In this document: positions 46,254 through 59,737 of the stretch, one piece after another
Layout of the letters: each line of letters begins with the position of its first letter
Position numbering within the stretch: position 1 is the stretch's first letter
Assembly (NCBI GenBank): GCA_026874595.1
Contig: CM049320.1
Location: 45,268,714-45,332,713 of the forward strand
Length of the DNA: 64,000 bases
Direction of reading: 5' to 3'
Origin: Sipunculus nudus
Taxonomy: Eukaryota > Annelida > Sipuncula > Golfingiida > Sipunculidae
The notes under the pieces: generated by a model
The model's database searches: none
What the model was told of the DNA's origin: nothing
The model's input: only the letters and a program-made list of their open reading frames with translations
Program-made: the position numbers and the translations under genes

Positions 46254-47813
46254 ATTGGCTCAACATGCAGCCCTGAGGGATATGACACCCATAAGGTGAT
46301 CACATGGTGCCCATGAGGTGTTCACATGTCACCCATGAGGGGATCACATGCCTTGTGCTTGGCTGCACTGACTGAACTCTTGACCTATATCTGGCTGCAC
46401 TGAATGAACTCTTGATCTATTGCCAAATCTGAAACAGTTGGCAGTTTCTTAACCTATGTAAAAATACAGACACAATCTTGGCCTGTTGGCAAATCTGTTT
46501 ACACATACTGAAAGAATTTGGCTAAAATGTTTTTTTTTAAGCTGAAATATTCATAAACTTTTAATCAAAATATCTAGAAAAATAAAAGATACAGTTCTTT
46601 CATTGTTAAAGGTACAATAATTCTGCCAAAAATCATTCAAGTAAACTTGAACAAAGGCCACCTAAGAATACTTTTTGTACCATGTAACAGAAGTTATCAT
46701 TGAAATAATAATTTTGTAGAAGAACAGTTTTGCAGTCCCCAGTTTGAGTTAAACATTATAATGGCCATAAGACCAACTTAAGTTTTTCTGATATTATTGA
46801 AAGAACCATGTCCTACAATAATTCTTTTGAAAAATTGAACGATTCAACTTGACAGTTTCATCAAAAACATTTTAAGCTGAGGCTAAATTATGAGGTTTTT
46901 GCCCATAAAAAAACAGGTCAATGTAGGTGGCACGTCAAAATCTGCAACTAATAATATGAGTCATGTGACCAACATTTGCACAATACTTGGTAATGCTAGC
47001 TTCTGTCATTTCTGAGATAACTATGTCAGTATGCTTACTTGGCCAAATGACTAAGTTCAAATTCATTTAACTCCTCTAAAATTCATCAAATGCAAACCAT
47101 TTGAACAAACTTGAGAGTGCTTGCCTCTGGGATCATTTCTGTAAAATATTGAAAAATTTGGCTGGACCGTTTACAAGAAGACTTTTAAAGGTTTTTCAGC
47201 TTTTCTCCTATGAAATCTAAGTAAATGCAGGTGGCAAAAAACATAAGCTGAATCCCACAACATTTGATATGTGACAGATAATTGCATAAAATCTGGGGAT
47301 GGTAGCTCCTGCAATTCCTGAGAATTATGGGTTGATATACAGATGACCAATGATCCCTGTACAAAAAAAGGTCAATGCAGGTGGCGCCACCAATACCTGA
47401 ATTTCATATATGACTCATGTGACCAACACTGGCATAACATTTGGTGATGATAGCTCTGGCCGTTTCTGAGATTGTCATTTTAGTAAGCTTTTTTAGACAG
47501 ATGACTAGGTTCAACTTCCCGTAACTTGGCCAAAATTCACCAAACTTGAACCATTGGAACAAAATTGAGGGAGATGGTATAAAAGATTATTTCTGTGAAA
47601 TATTGAACAATTTGGCTTGAGTGTTTCGGAGGAGAAGATTTTTAAAGGTTTTTTTAGCTTTTTCTCTATAAAATTTAAGAAAATTTTCAGATGGCTAATT
47701 ATTTGCATTAAATTTCATGATGCTAGCTCCAATCGTTTTCAAAATAGTATGGGTTAACGTACAGAAGACAAACGCCGCCACACCATTGCATTAGCTCACA
47801 GGTTCACTAAAAA

Positions 47814-49179
47814 TTAATACAGATGCATATTGAATGCAAAATTGTAATACAGATACATCTCACTGATGGCAACATCTTGAATTAATTTGACTATGGATAC
47901 CAATTATTTATAATCCATGTACAGCCGTCTTTATAGACCCACAGAGAGCTGTATAAGTGTGATTGTAAACGTTGCCTGGTATGAGAAATATCTAAAAATC
48001 ATAAATCTACATTTTTTAAAAGCTTTTAAAAAACATTCTTGTCAATATTAACCATAGATAACCTGAAATATAAATGTCTAGAGGCATGATGTAATAAATG
48101 CTGATAAACTGATGCTAATCTAGATGTATCTGTTTCACACAGCTAACATATATGGTAAAATGACTCAAATGAATCTTTATAATTTAGCCAAAATTCATTC
48201 TTTGGAACCATAAAAGACAATTATTATAAGAATTATTCAGGGGATTATTCTTGTAAAATATTAAACTGGCCTCTGTAGGGTCAGTCAACAAAATTTTTAC
48301 AGGTTTATAACTCATATGGGAAAATACAGCAAAATGGCTAAGTTAAGCTTTCCATAACTCAGCCAAAATTCACTGAACCAAAACCATTTGAACAAACTTG
48401 AATTATCAATATCTAAGGATAATTAATGTGTGAGATTTAAGAATTTGGCCCAGTGCTTTTTGAGAAGAAGATCTTTGTAACCACTGAGCTAAAATGGGCT
48501 GTTACAGCATATGACTATATTCAGCTTCCCATAACTCAGCCAAAAGTCACTGAACTGAGACCATTTGAACAAACATCAGAAAGCACTACCCTAGGATCAT
48601 TTCTGTGCAATATTTAACTATTTGGCCATATGGTTTCAGAGAAGAAGTTTTTTGTAGCTGTCAGTATGATACAGGCACTGATGACCCCTTACAAAAAAGG
48701 CCTATGCAGGTGGCGCCACCAATACCTCAATTTCAGATATGTCTCATGTGAACAACATTGGCATAAAATTTAATGATGACAGCTCCAGCTGTTTCTTAGA
48801 TTGTAATTTTAGTATGCTTTTATGGACAGATAACAAAGTTCAACTTCCTGTAACTTGGCCAAAAATCACCAAACTTAAACCATTCGAACAAACTTGAGAA
48901 AGATTATTCCAGGAATCATTTCAGTGAAATATTGGACAATTTGGCTGAACAGTTTCGGAGAAGAAGATTTTTTAAAGCTTTTTTAGCTTTATCCCTATAA
49001 AATCTAAGAAAATGCAGTTAGCCAAAAAATAAGCAAAATCCGATATAGTTTTTTAGATGACTAATTTTTTGCATAAAATTTAGTGATGCTACCTCTTGCC
49101 GTTTTCAAGATAGTATGGGTTAACGTACAGACGACGGACGATGCCACACCATCGCATAAGCTCACAGGTTCGCTAAAAA
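47814..49179 (+). repeat. Second copy of the family B right arm
   Basis: Matches 40830-42207 and 56350-57732. It lacks the left end and closes with GCTCACAGGTTCGCTAAAAA at 49179, so the right arm is tandemly present twice here. Confidence 0.7.
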
Positions 49180-50860
49180 TACAGGTGGTGCCACCAGTCT
49201 GCAGAAACTGATGAAACATCTCATGATCAATATGTATGCCAAAAATCATGACCATCAGTGATGTAGTTAATCAGATATTGAAGTTTTTTTATGAAATTTT
49301 TGACTATTCTGGGGGGTACTTTGGGGCCACATAGCTCGTAGGATATGGGTAACAGAGACCTAATTTCTGGTTTCGATGGAGACTTTTCATAGGTCTCTCA
49401 GAATGTCAAGGATGAAGATTAGAAGTCTAGTCTTTACGATTTGTGCCCTGTTAACAGATTTTCACATTTTTAGAGAAAACAGTTTGTAAAAAATCGAAAA
49501 ATACAGGTGGCGCCACCAGTCTGCAGAAACTGATGAAACATCTCATGATCAATATGTATGCCAAAAATCATGACCATCAGTGATGTAGTTAATGAGATAT
49601 TGAAGTTTTTGTATGAAATTTTTCACTACTCTGTGGGGGGTACTTTGGGGCCCCATAGCTCAAAGGATATGGGGAAACAGAGACCTAATTTCTGGTTTCC
49701 ATGGAGACTTTTCATAGGTCTCTCAGAATGTCAAGAATGAAGATTCTAGGTCCAGTCTTTACGATTTGTGCCCTGTAAACAGATTTTCACATTTTTAAAG
49801 GTCTCAAAAATAGAGAAAACAGTTTGTAAAAAATCGAAAAATACAGGTGGCGCCACCAGTCTGCAGAAACTGATGAAACATCTCATGATCAATATGTATG
49901 CCAAAAATCATGACCATCAGTGATGTAGATAATGAGATATTGAAGTTTTTGTATGAAATTTTTCACTATTCTGGGGGGGTACTTTGGGGCCCCATAACTC
50001 AAAGGATATGGATAACAGAGACCTAATTTCTGGTTTCCATGGAGACTTTTCATAAGTCTCTCAGAATGTCAAGAATGAAGATTCTAGGTCCAGTCTTTAC
50101 GATTTGTGCCCTGTTAACAGATGTCCACATTTTAAAAGTCTCAAAAATAGAGAAAAAAAATCGTAAAAAATAAAAAAATACAGGTGGCGCCACCAGTCTG
50201 CAGGAACTGATGAAACATCTCATGACCAATATGTATGCCAAAAATTATGATCATCAGTGATGTAGTTAATGAGATATTGAAGTTTTTGTATAAATTTTTC
50301 ACTATTCGGGGGGTAATTTGGGGCCCCATAGCTCAAAGGATATGGGTAACAGAGACCTAATCTCTGGTTTCCATGGAGACTTTTCATAGGTCTCTCAGAA
50401 TGTTAAGAATAAAGATTCTAGGTCCAGTCTTTACGATTTGTGCCCTGTTAACAGATGTCCACATTTTAAAAGTCTCAAAAATAGAGAAAAAAAATCATAA
50501 AAAATCAAAAAATACAGGTGGCGCCACCAGTCTAAATGAACTGATGGAACATCTCATGATCAATATGTATACCAAAAATCATGACCATCAGTGATGTAGT
50601 AAATGAGATATTGAAGTTTTTGTATGAAATTTTTCACTATTCTGGGGGGTACTTTGGGGCCCCATAGCTCAAAGGATATGGGTAGCAGAGACCTAATTTC
50701 TGGTTTCCAAGGAGATTTTTCATGGACCTCTCAGAATGTCAAGTTACAAGATTCTAGGTCCAGCGGTTACAATTTGTGCCTGGTTAACAGACAGACAGAC
50801 GGACAGACAGACGGACGACTGAAAGTCAGCTGAGCTTATTAATGGAAAATTGAGGTTTTG
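49180..50860 (+). repeat. Tandem array of five ~335-bp units with GGTGGCGCCACC
   Basis: Unit starts carry GGTGGTGCCACC (49184) or GGTGGCGCCACC (49506, 49846, 50183, 50517), then CTGATG(G)AACATCTCATGA, GGGGGGTACTTTGGGGCCCC, CTAGGTCCAGTCTTTACGAT and GTGCCCTGTTAACAG. Spacings are 322, 340, 337 and 334 bp. It ends in CAGACGGACAGACAGACGG then GTCAGCTGAGCT, the family A right end. Units differ by only a few percent. Confidence 0.85.
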
Positions 50861-52021
50861 CCCCAATATCTCCAAGGAACATAGTCTCAGTGACCCAGTT
50901 TTTGGTTTCGTAAGAGATCTTGAGGACATCTAACAGTATGCCAGATTTTGGATTTGTGGGTCTAATGGTTTCAAAATGTGCCAGTCTAACAGACAGACAA
51001 CAGACATTGGACCACAACTATAGCTCAGTTGACTTAAAGTCAGCCGAGCTAAAATGGGCCTAAAAAAATTATAGATGTAGGGGGTTAAAGTTAACAACCT
51101 TGGTGACGGAGAACCCTACCTTTTTTTTTTGCCTAATGGTTGCAATTTGTAGGCATCACCCTGAGCATTACAGAGAGTCAAAGGGTCACACATTTACTTT
51201 GTATAAAACTAATTCACAACAGGTAATATTAAAATAAAACAGTGAAACTGATCACCTCAGGTGTAAGGTTAAGTTAGACGACCTATTGCTTAAAACTGTA
51301 TATCTGTACTACATTATAATTTCCCCCCACTTAGTTACAAAAACATGTCATGTTGCTTGTGGTCCTACAATAACTGTGCATGCAATAGAAGAGCACTCTC
51401 TCCATACACTGAAAAGGGCCCCAACACCTATTAAAAATACTGTTTAATCTGCCGAAAAACAACATGACTAAAGTATTTACAAAATACTTATTTTTACTGA
51501 CTCTAAAGTCTTCAAGATCAACAAGGTCTATCTATAAATATGTACTTTCTATACGCACTTAAACATTTCAGGGATCTATAGTTACATAAAGTGGGGAAAA
51601 GTTATCTCAACTGCATGGCTGACACAGATATAGGAAGTAACATCCTGGTTACTAACGCAGTTAATTATTGGCAAATTAGAGATGGTCCCACAGAACCAAC
51701 ATTATACATAACAAGCGAAATTAGTGGAATTAAAGTCCCCTGCTTTGGGATCTTGTTGTCTTTCATGCTTGATAAGCAACCAAAATTATGACATGTGGAG
51801 AAAATCTTGAGGGCACATGGAAACTTAAACAGATCCACTATGACATGTGGAGACATCTGCAGGTGAACATAAAAACTAAAAAACATTGAAATATTTGAGC
51901 AAAATTTGATAATTTTGTTTCTGAGCTGGAGAGAATTATTTTTCAGATAGACACTCCAAAGCCAATCCAAACCAAGGTATGCATGAGAGCAATCACTGAC
52001 CCTAATATGAATGAAATCAGA

Positions 52022-53909
52022 AACAAGTGACCCAGGGGTCATGACGCTCAGCTGACCAGGAAGACATTGACAAAAGTAATTTTATCATCTGAATGTCAAA
52101 TTTGAATGAAATACTTTTTCCAAACTTGACCTTTTGTATAAAATCATCCAATATTCATTGGGGTACTATGGAGCTCTGTAGCATGAAGGATATGGGTAAC
52201 AGACACCTATTTTCAAGGTTTACAAGATGACTTTTCAGGGGTCTCCCAGCATGTCAAAAAATAAAATTCTTGGTCCAGTTATTATGATTTGTGCCCTGTT
52301 AACAGATGAACAAATGTTTATTCTGGGGGGTATTTCAAAGCCGCATAGGATGAAGGATATGGGTAACAGAGATGTAATTTCAGGTGCACAAGGAGACTTT
52401 TCAGGGGCCTCCCAGCATATCAAGAAAGGAGATTCTAGGTCAAGTCATTATAATTTGTGCTCTGTTAACAGATGACCAAATCTTTATTCTCGGAGCCATA
52501 GCATGAAGGATATGGGTAACAGAGACCTAATTTCAGATTTCCAAAGAGACTTTCCAAAGGCCTCCCTGCATGTCAAGAAAGAAGATTCTAGGTCCAGTCA
52601 TTATGATTTGTGCCCTGTTAATATATGACCAAATCTTTATTCTGGGGGGTACTTCAGAGCCCCATGGCTCACAGAATATGGGTAACAGGGACCTTATTTC
52701 GGGTTTCCATGTAGATCTTTTATGGGCTTCCCTGGAGGTGAGGACAGAAGATTCTAGGTCCAGTCATTATGATTTGTGCCCTGTTTACAGATGACCAAAT
52801 GTTTAAAGATCACAAAAGTAGAGAAAAAAAATCGTAAAAAATAAAAAAAATATAGCTGGCGCCACCAATCTCCAGAAATTGATGAAACACTCCATGATCA
52901 ATATCCATGCAAAGAATCATGGTGATTAATGCATTAGTTGTTCAGATACTTGAGCTTTTGTATTAAATTTTGCATTATTCTGGGGGGTACTTCAGAACCC
53001 CATAGCTCGAAGAATACAGGTCACAGTGACCTAATTTAAGGAGAATTTCCATAGACCTCCCAGGATGTCAAGTAAGAAGATTCCAGGTCTAGCGGTTATG
53101 ATTTGTGCCCTGTTAACAGACAGACGCCTGGATGGCCGGACGGACAATGGACAAAAGGTGATCCCTATAGCTCAGATGACTTTCAGTCAGCTGAGCTAAA
53201 AATTGAAAAAATACAGGTGGCGCCACCAGAATGCAGAAACTGAAGAAACATTTCATGATCAATATCCATGCAAAGAATCATGGTGATCAATATAATAATT
53301 GTTCAGATACTTGAGCTTTTGTATCAAATTTTCCATTATTCTTGGGGGTACTTCGGAGCCCCATAGCTCAGAGGTTATGGGTAACAGAGACCTGATTTCC
53401 AGTTTTTAAGGAGACTTTTCATGGGCCTCTCAGCATGTCAAGAGAGAAGATTCTAGGTCCAGTTGTTACGATTTGTGCCCTGTTAACAGATGGCCGCATC
53501 TTAAGAGGTCTCAAAAATAGAGAAAAATATTGGTAAAAATCGAAAAAATACAGGTGGCGCCACCAGTCTGCAGAAACTGATGAAACACTCCATGATCAAT
53601 ATCCATGCAAAAAATCATGATGATCAATGCATTAGCTGTTCAGATACTTGAGCTTTTGTATCAAATTTTCCATTATTCTGGGGGGTACTTTGGAACCCCA
53701 TAGCTCGAAGAATATAGGTCACAGTGACCTAATTTCAGGTTTACAAGGAGAATTTCCATAGACCTCCCAGGATGTCAAGTAAGAAGATTCCAGTTCTAGG
53801 GGTTACAATTTGTGCCCTCTTAACGGACAGACGCCCGGACGGCCGGACGGACAATGGACAAAAGGTGATCCCTATAGCTCAGATGACTTACAGTCAGCTG
53901 AGCTAAAAA
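52022..53909 (+). mobile_element. Family A element with expanded interior units
   Basis: The left end AACAAGTGACCCAGGGGTCA then GACGCTCAGCTGACC is at 52022. The right end, GACTTACAGTCAG then CTGAGCTAAAAA, ends at 53909; a second right end sits at about 53199. Units of about 150-180 bp without the palindrome fill 52130-52850; longer units with GGTGGCGCCACC follow (53216 and 53553, 337 bp apart). No coding capacity. Confidence 0.6.
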
Positions 53910-53940
53910 TTTAGGAAATTTATCGCACAGAAACAAAATC

Positions 53941-53993
53941 CCTGACTGACAGACAGAGAGACAGACAGATGGACAGTCAGACAGACAGACAAA
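53941..53993 (+). repeat. CAGA microsatellite
   Basis: ACAGACAGA-type tetranucleotide repeat between the family A right end and the helicase exon. Confidence 0.9.
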
Positions 53994-54235
53994 CCCAAAT
54001 CAATTCCACAGAGCGGGGGACAATAACAAAGTTCTGTCTGATTTGAGAGAAAAGCTTGATGTTTCTTGTACTGGCCATTCAGAACACTTGAGCCATGTAA
54101 TGGAATTCCATTGTCATTTCAGCAGTTACATGTGGTAGAATGATTATAGTTAGGGGTAGATGAGTTGGGGACAGATCTAGAAGGTGTTTTGGAAGTGCTT
54201 TGTAGTTGTACAATTACGGTTTACAGATAACTCAC

Positions 54236-54427
54236 CAAAATGTTTCTCTATATCCTTGAGCACCCTCATTGTTGCATCACTATCTATCATGTTTATGGCA
54301 AGCCCATTCTTTCCAAACCTCCCTGTCCTGCCAATCCGATGCAGATATGTCTCACAATCAGCCTGACGTTTTTGATCTGTTGGCAAGTCAAAGTTAACCA
54401 CAACTGTCACTTGTTCCACATCTATGC
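54236..54427 (-). CDS. DDX19: DDX19/DBP5-like RNA helicase, exon encoding motifs V-VI
   Basis: 192 nt on the minus strand between acceptor ACCTTACAG| (54430-54428) and donor TTTTG|GTGAGTTATC (54235 on). It starts and ends in phase 1. The protein begins in motif V ([16 protein letters not shown]), runs through [20 protein letters not shown], which holds motif VI ([10 protein letters not shown]), then [10 protein letters not shown], and ends EKHFG. The VEQV-V-NFDLP text and the -GLA-NM-DS- stretch are typical of DDX19/DDX25/Dbp5 rather than other DEAD-box helicases. The next exon is at 44051-44112; earlier exons are not in the window, so at least 9.5 kb of the preceding intron lies to the right. 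Confidence 0.92.
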
Positions 54428-54429
54428 CT

Positions 54430-54874
54430 GTAAGGTAGAAATGCATACCAAATATAAATGTAAATATTCAAGCAAACCAATGCAAAAATGATTAAGTGAC
54501 CAAAAATAAAATAGTTCTGTTTTTGCAGTCATTAAAACAGTTATGTGTTCCCAGGGCCGCTATCCCAAACTTTGAGGAAAAATGTACACTATATCATATT
54601 TTATGATATTCACTGAAATCATATATTCAACAGATTTAACCATGAATATAAAGGTCTCGATGTTTAAAAAATCTCTACCAACTTGGTTGAAACAATTGAA
54701 TTATACATTAGTATGCAGTGAAGCCTGCCTGGAATGAACTCTTGACCTTCAGTGACCAGCAGGTGTTAAATTTAAATAAAGCTTCTTCTTTGAAAACTTC
54801 TGAAACTTGACCAGTTTTAAAGCAATTTAAAAAATCTTGCTGGAGCTTTAGTCTATACTTAAATATAAACTGAA
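54430..54874. other. Intron sequence of the DDX19-like gene outside repeats
   Basis: AT-rich, no open frame of interest. Confidence 0.6.
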
Positions 54875-55294
54875 AACAAGTGACCCATGGGTCATGACAC
54901 TCAGCTGACTTATATGTTGACAATATGTCCATGTAAATGCAACTAATTAAGATCATGTAGGTGGCATCATAGTTCATGCATATTAGCTCAAGTTCATCAA
55001 GACCCATAAGGACACAAAACTTGATGACAATCCATTCAGCCGTTCCTGAGGAATCTTGCAATTTGTGTATATTATGCATTATTTCTGGGGTGCTCAAACA
55101 TGGCCTGTAACTCAGAGAATATAGGCCACAATGACCTAATTTCAGGTTTCTGAGGAGAACTTTTGAGGAACTCTGAGGATGACATGTTAGAAAATTTTAG
55201 GTACAGTGGATATGATATGTGTCCTGTTAACAGAGGACTGCATCTTTAAAGGTCTCAATAATAGAGAAAAAATGCTTAAAATTTGAGAGAAAAA
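54875..55294 (+). mobile_element. Family A left portion, right end missing
   Basis: Begins AACAAGTGACCCATGGGTCA then TGACACTCAGCTGAC. It contains the CCTAATTTCAGGTTTCTGAGG and GTCCTGTTAACAG modules and is cut off by a family B element at 55295. Confidence 0.6.
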
Positions 55295-57732
55295 ACAAGG
55301 CCTACAGGCCTAATGCGAACCTGTGCATTGAGAAATACATCAGGTATAATGCTTCAATGCTGGACTATTATTTTTCATGTATATGAACAATGCAAGTACT
55401 AAACATTTTGAATAAGAAACAATTACACAAACATCACTGCTGAAATTCTGGCATGGGTGCACACAACACAAAAATGATTCTAGCTGGCACCACCAGTCTT
55501 GTATACAACGAAGCTATCAGAGATATACACCTATGCCAATTTTCAGACTGATATATCAAACCCCTCCTGAAAAATAAGCAGGGACACACATTGTGCAAAA
55601 ATTATTGTAGGTGGCACCAAATGTCTTGTATATGACAAAGCTATCCGATATGTATAAATAGGCCCAATAGCAGGCTGATATATCAAATTCCTCTGTAGAA
55701 ATAAGCAGGCACATACACTGTGCAATAGTCATTGTAAGTACAACACCTGTCTTGTAAATGAAAATACCATCAAAGATGCATAGACAAGTCAAAATATCAG
55801 TCCAATACATCAAACTTCCCCAGAGTTTGATGCACTGGGCTGACAAGGCTTAGGTGAGTAAGGCAGTTGCCCCTAAATGACCTGTGTAAAATTGCTGCCT
55901 CAAGCTACTGCACTGAGTGGACTCATGACCTGCACCTGGCAAGACTGAGTGAACTTTTGACCTGTACCTGGCTGCACTGAGTGAACTCTTGACCTCTTGC
56001 ATAATCTGACACAGCTGGCAGTCTGCCATAGCTATAAATAGATTCAGGCTGAACTTTGGTGCCACATATGATGCAGTGAGCAGTCTGCAAAGCTATAAAT
56101 AGAATGCAGCTACTGCACTGAGTGAACTCTTGACCTATACCTGCACTTCTTCCAATCCTGGCACTGTGCCAAAACTATTTATAGTGCTGACATCATCTTA
56201 GCTAATGGCCAACATCAAGGCACTGGTAATCTGCCAATGGAAACCAAGTGCTGCCATCTGAACACAAAAGTGGTCCCTACTTGAAATAACTGTGAAATTT
56301 ATTTTCCCAATACAAAATGCTTTTCAGCTGACTTTTTATAAAAAAAATAAATCAGGAATATATGTAAAATTATTACGGATGCATCCTGAATGCAAAATTA
56401 AAATACCGATATATCTCATTGATGGCAAATTCTTGGATTAAGTTGAGTAGGGATACCAATAAATAATAATCCACATACAGTTGTCTTTATATAGCCACAG
56501 AGAACTGAATATCCATGATTGTAACATTGCCTGGTATGATGAATAACTTAAATCATCAATCTAAATTTTTTAAAAGCTTTTAAAAAAACTTTCTTGTCAA
56601 TATTAATCAAAGATAAATGTCTAGTGGCATGATGTAATAGATGCTGATAAACTGGTGCCAGGCTAGATGTAACAGCATCACACAGCTAACATATATGGTA
56701 AAATGACTCAATTCAATCTCCATAATTCAGCAAAAAAAACATTCATGTTGAACCATTAATGACAATTATTATAAGAATTATTGTAGGAATTATTCTTGTA
56801 AAATATTTAACTAACTGGCTTCAGTGGCATCAGCCGAAAAATGTTTTACAGGTTTATAATTCATATGGGAAAATACAGCAAAATGGCTAAGTTAAGCTTC
56901 CCATAACTCAGCCAAAAATCACTGAACCAAAACCATTTGAACAAACTTGAATTATCAACATCTGAGGATAATTAATGTGTGAGATTTAGGAATTTGGCCC
57001 AGTGGTTTTTGAGAAGAAGATCTTTGTAGCCACTGAGCTAAAATGGGCTGTTATGGCATATGACAAAATTCAGCTTCCCATATCTTAGCCAAAAGTCACT
57101 GAAAAGAGACCATTTGAACAAACTTCAGGAAGCACTACCCTAGGATCATTTCTGAGCGATATTAAACATTTTGGCCATATGGTCTCAGAGAAGAAGTTTT
57201 TTGTAGCTCTCAGTGTGATACAGGCACTGATGACCCTGTACAAAAAAGGCCGATACAGGTGGCGCCACCAAAACCTCAATTTCAGATATGACCTATGTGA
57301 CCAACATTGGCATAAAATTTGGTGATGATAGCTACAGCTGTTTCTGAGATTTAAATTTTAATATGCTTTTTTGCACAGTTAACAAAGTTCAACCTCCTGT
57401 ATCTCGGCCAAAAATCTCTGAACTGGAACCATTCGAACAAACTTGAGAAAGATTGTTCCAGGTATCATTTCTGTGAAATATCGGAAAATTTGGCTGGACA
57501 GTTTCGGAGAAGAAGATTTTTAAAGCTTTTTTAGCTTTTCCCTATAAAATCTAAGAAAATACTGTTAGGAGAAAATAAACAAAATCTGATATAGTTTTTT
57601 GGATAACTGATTATTTGCAAAAAAATTGGTGATGTTAGCTCCTGCCATTTTTGAGATAGGTATGGTTAACGTACAGACGATGCACGACGCACGACGCCGC
57701 ACCATCGCATTAGCGCACAGGTTCGCTAAAAA
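55295..57732 (+). mobile_element. Family B element, uninterrupted reference copy
   Basis: 2,438 bp from AACAAGGCCTACAGGCCTAA to GCACAGGTTCGCTAAAAA. Order: left arm of about 170 bp ending GCACACAACACAAAAATGAT; three GGCACCA-type units with CTTGTATA (55484-55830); AGGCTTAGGTGAGTAAGGCAG; TGAACTCTTGACCT units with CTATAAATAG motifs (55910-56110); a 1.5-kb arm with two AACCATTTGAACAAACTTGA-type units, GGTGGCGCCACC at 57258, and the right end. No open frame of transposase size. Confidence 0.75.
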
Positions 57733-58065
57733 TCCAGGTTGCGCCACCAGTCTGCAGGAACTGATGAAACACTCCATGATCAATATGCATACAAAGAATC
57801 ATGGTGATCAATGCATTAGTTGTTGAGATCCTTGAGCTTCTGTATCAAAGTTTTAATTATTCTGGGGGGTACTTCTTAGCCCCATAGCTAGGAGGATATG
57901 GGTAACAGAGACCTAAATTCAGGTTCCCAAGGAGACTTTTTAAAGACCTCCCAGTATATCAAGTAAAAAAAGATTCTAGGTCCAGTGATTACGATTTGTG
58001 CGCTGTTAATGGATGACCACATCTTTAAAGGTCTCAAAAATAGAGAAAAAAATGCATAAAAATAA
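57733..58065 (+). repeat. One ~335-bp unit of the 49-53 kb type
   Basis: CCAGGTTGCGCCACCAGTCT to TCAAAAATAGAG, the same order as the tandem units. It lies directly against the family B right end at AAAAAT. Confidence 0.7.
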
Positions 58066-59737
58066 AACAAGGCCTACAGGCCTAATGCGAACCTGTGCAT
58101 TGGGAAATACACCAGGTATAATGCTGCAATGCTGGACCATTACTTTTCATGTATATGAACAATGCAAGTACTAAACATTTTGAATAAGAAGCAATTACAC
58201 AAACATCACTGCTGAAATTCTGGCATGGGTGCACACAACACAAAAATAATTGTAGCTGGCATCACCAATTTTGTACACAAGAAGCTATCAGAGATATATA
58301 CATATGCCCAATTTCAGACTAATATATCAAACCCCTCCTGAAAATAAGCAGGGACACACACTGTGCAAAAATTATTGTAGGTGGCACCACCAGTCTTATA
58401 TATGACAAAAGTATTTGATATGTATAAATATGCCCAATTTCAGGCAGATATAACAAATTCCTCAAAGAAATAAGCAGGCACATACACTGTGCAAAAGTCA
58501 TTGTAGGTGGCGACACCTGTCTTGTTAACAAGAAAAGCCATTAAAGACACATAGATCAAAATATCAGGCCAATACATCAAACTTACCTTGAGTCTGATGC
58601 AAGGGTCTGACCAGGCTTAGGTGAAGAAGGCAGTTCCCCCGAGTGAACTGTGATAAAATGAGTGAACTCATGACCTGCACCTGGCTAGACTGAGTTAACT
58701 TTTGACCTGTACCTGGCTGCACTGAGTGAACTCTTGACCTGTTGCATAATCTGACACATTTGGCAGTCTGCCAAAGCTATAAATAGATCTCAGCTGAACT
58801 TTGGTGACAAATCTGATGCAGTTGGCAGTCTGCCAATGCTATAAATAGAATGCAGCTACTGCACTGAGTGAACTCTTTACCTATACCTGGCTGCACTGAG
58901 TGAACTCTTGACCTATTGCCTAATCTGATACAGTTGGCAGTCTGCCAAAGCTATAAATAGATCCAGACTGACCTCTGAAATAGTAGCCACACCATTGCAT
59001 AAGCTCACAGATTGGCTCCACATGCAGCCCTAAGGGGCATGACACCCATGAGGTGATCACATGATACTCATGAGGTGATCACATGCTACCTATGAGGTGA
59101 TCACATGGTGCCCATGGATGTCTGCAGCGTAAATGAGAATGAAGGTGGCGCCATCTGCCACAAAATCGAGAAAGCTATCCAAGATGTATAAACATGAAAA
59201 ATTTCAGGTGGATAAGTCAAACCACTGCTGAGAAATAAGTGATTTTATCCAAAGGCAGATGAATAGATGGACACTGTGCAAAAATGATTGCAGATGGTGT
59301 CACTGGTTTTGCGTATGATAAAGAGCTATGTGAGATCTATAAACATGCACAATTTTGGCCCAACTGGTCAAACGGTTCCCAAGATATGAGCTTGGATGTC
59401 TGCAGCTTAAATATGAATGTAGGTGGCGCCACCTGTCATAAAATCAAGAAAAGCTGTCCAGGATGTAGACACATGCAAAATTTTAGGTGGATAAGTCCAA
59501 CCAATGCAGAGATATGAGTGATTTTATCCCAAGGCAGATGAACAGATGGACGCTATGCAAAAATGGTAGCAGGTGGCACCACCATTTTTAGTGTATGATA
59601 TAAAGCTATCTAAGGGCTACATTTGTGCTATATTTTTAGTGATCGGTCAAACGGTTCCCGTGATATGTTGGTTTATGTGTGGAAACAGATGCACAAATGG
59701 TTGCTGGGCAGAGAGGAAAGGTCAGAGGTCAACAAAA
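58066..59737 (+). mobile_element. Family B element, left part, interrupted by family A
   Basis: Left end at 58066, GGCACCACC units (58250-58530), TGAACTCTTGACCT units with three NF1/TATA pairs, a GAGGTGATCACATG short tandem (59030-59116), then GGTGGCGCCACC-type units (59140-59640, including 59422). An A left end begins at 59738 and no B right end follows. Confidence 0.6.
58760..58960 (+). promoter_or_regulatory. Cluster of three NF1-like palindromes each followed by TATA motif
   Basis: TTGGCAGTCTGCCAA at 58760, 58822 and 58934, each followed by CTATAAATAG two bases after the palindrome. They are separated by GAGTGAACTC-containing units. Confidence 0.4.

Larger units (their letters stand above)
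44238..47813 (+). mobile_element. Family B element with nested family A element
   Basis: The left end AAGGCCTACAGGCCTAATGC then GAACCTGTGCATTGG begins at 44238. The right end GCTCACAGGTTCACTAAAAA ends at 47813. A nested A element (44406-45668) splits GCACACAACACAA from TGATTGTAGCTGGCACCACC, which are contiguous at 55456-55494. Modules include GGCACCACC units, TGAACTCTTGACCT units and a right arm with GGTGGCGCCACC (47380). Confidence 0.7.
44113..54235 (-). other. 10.1-kb final intron of the DDX19-like gene
   Basis: GT at 54235-54234 and AG at 44114-44113. The intron is filled with a B element, a nested A element, a duplicated B right arm, a 335-bp tandem array and another A element, all in antisense to the gene. 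51060-52020 inside it is AT-rich and apparently single-copy, with no gene seen. Confidence 0.8.

Noticed and set aside
49061-53500. CRISPR-like array of regularly spaced palindromes
   Set aside because: The spacing is regular, but the units are ~335-bp tandem copies, the 'spacers' are near-identical and the genome is animal.
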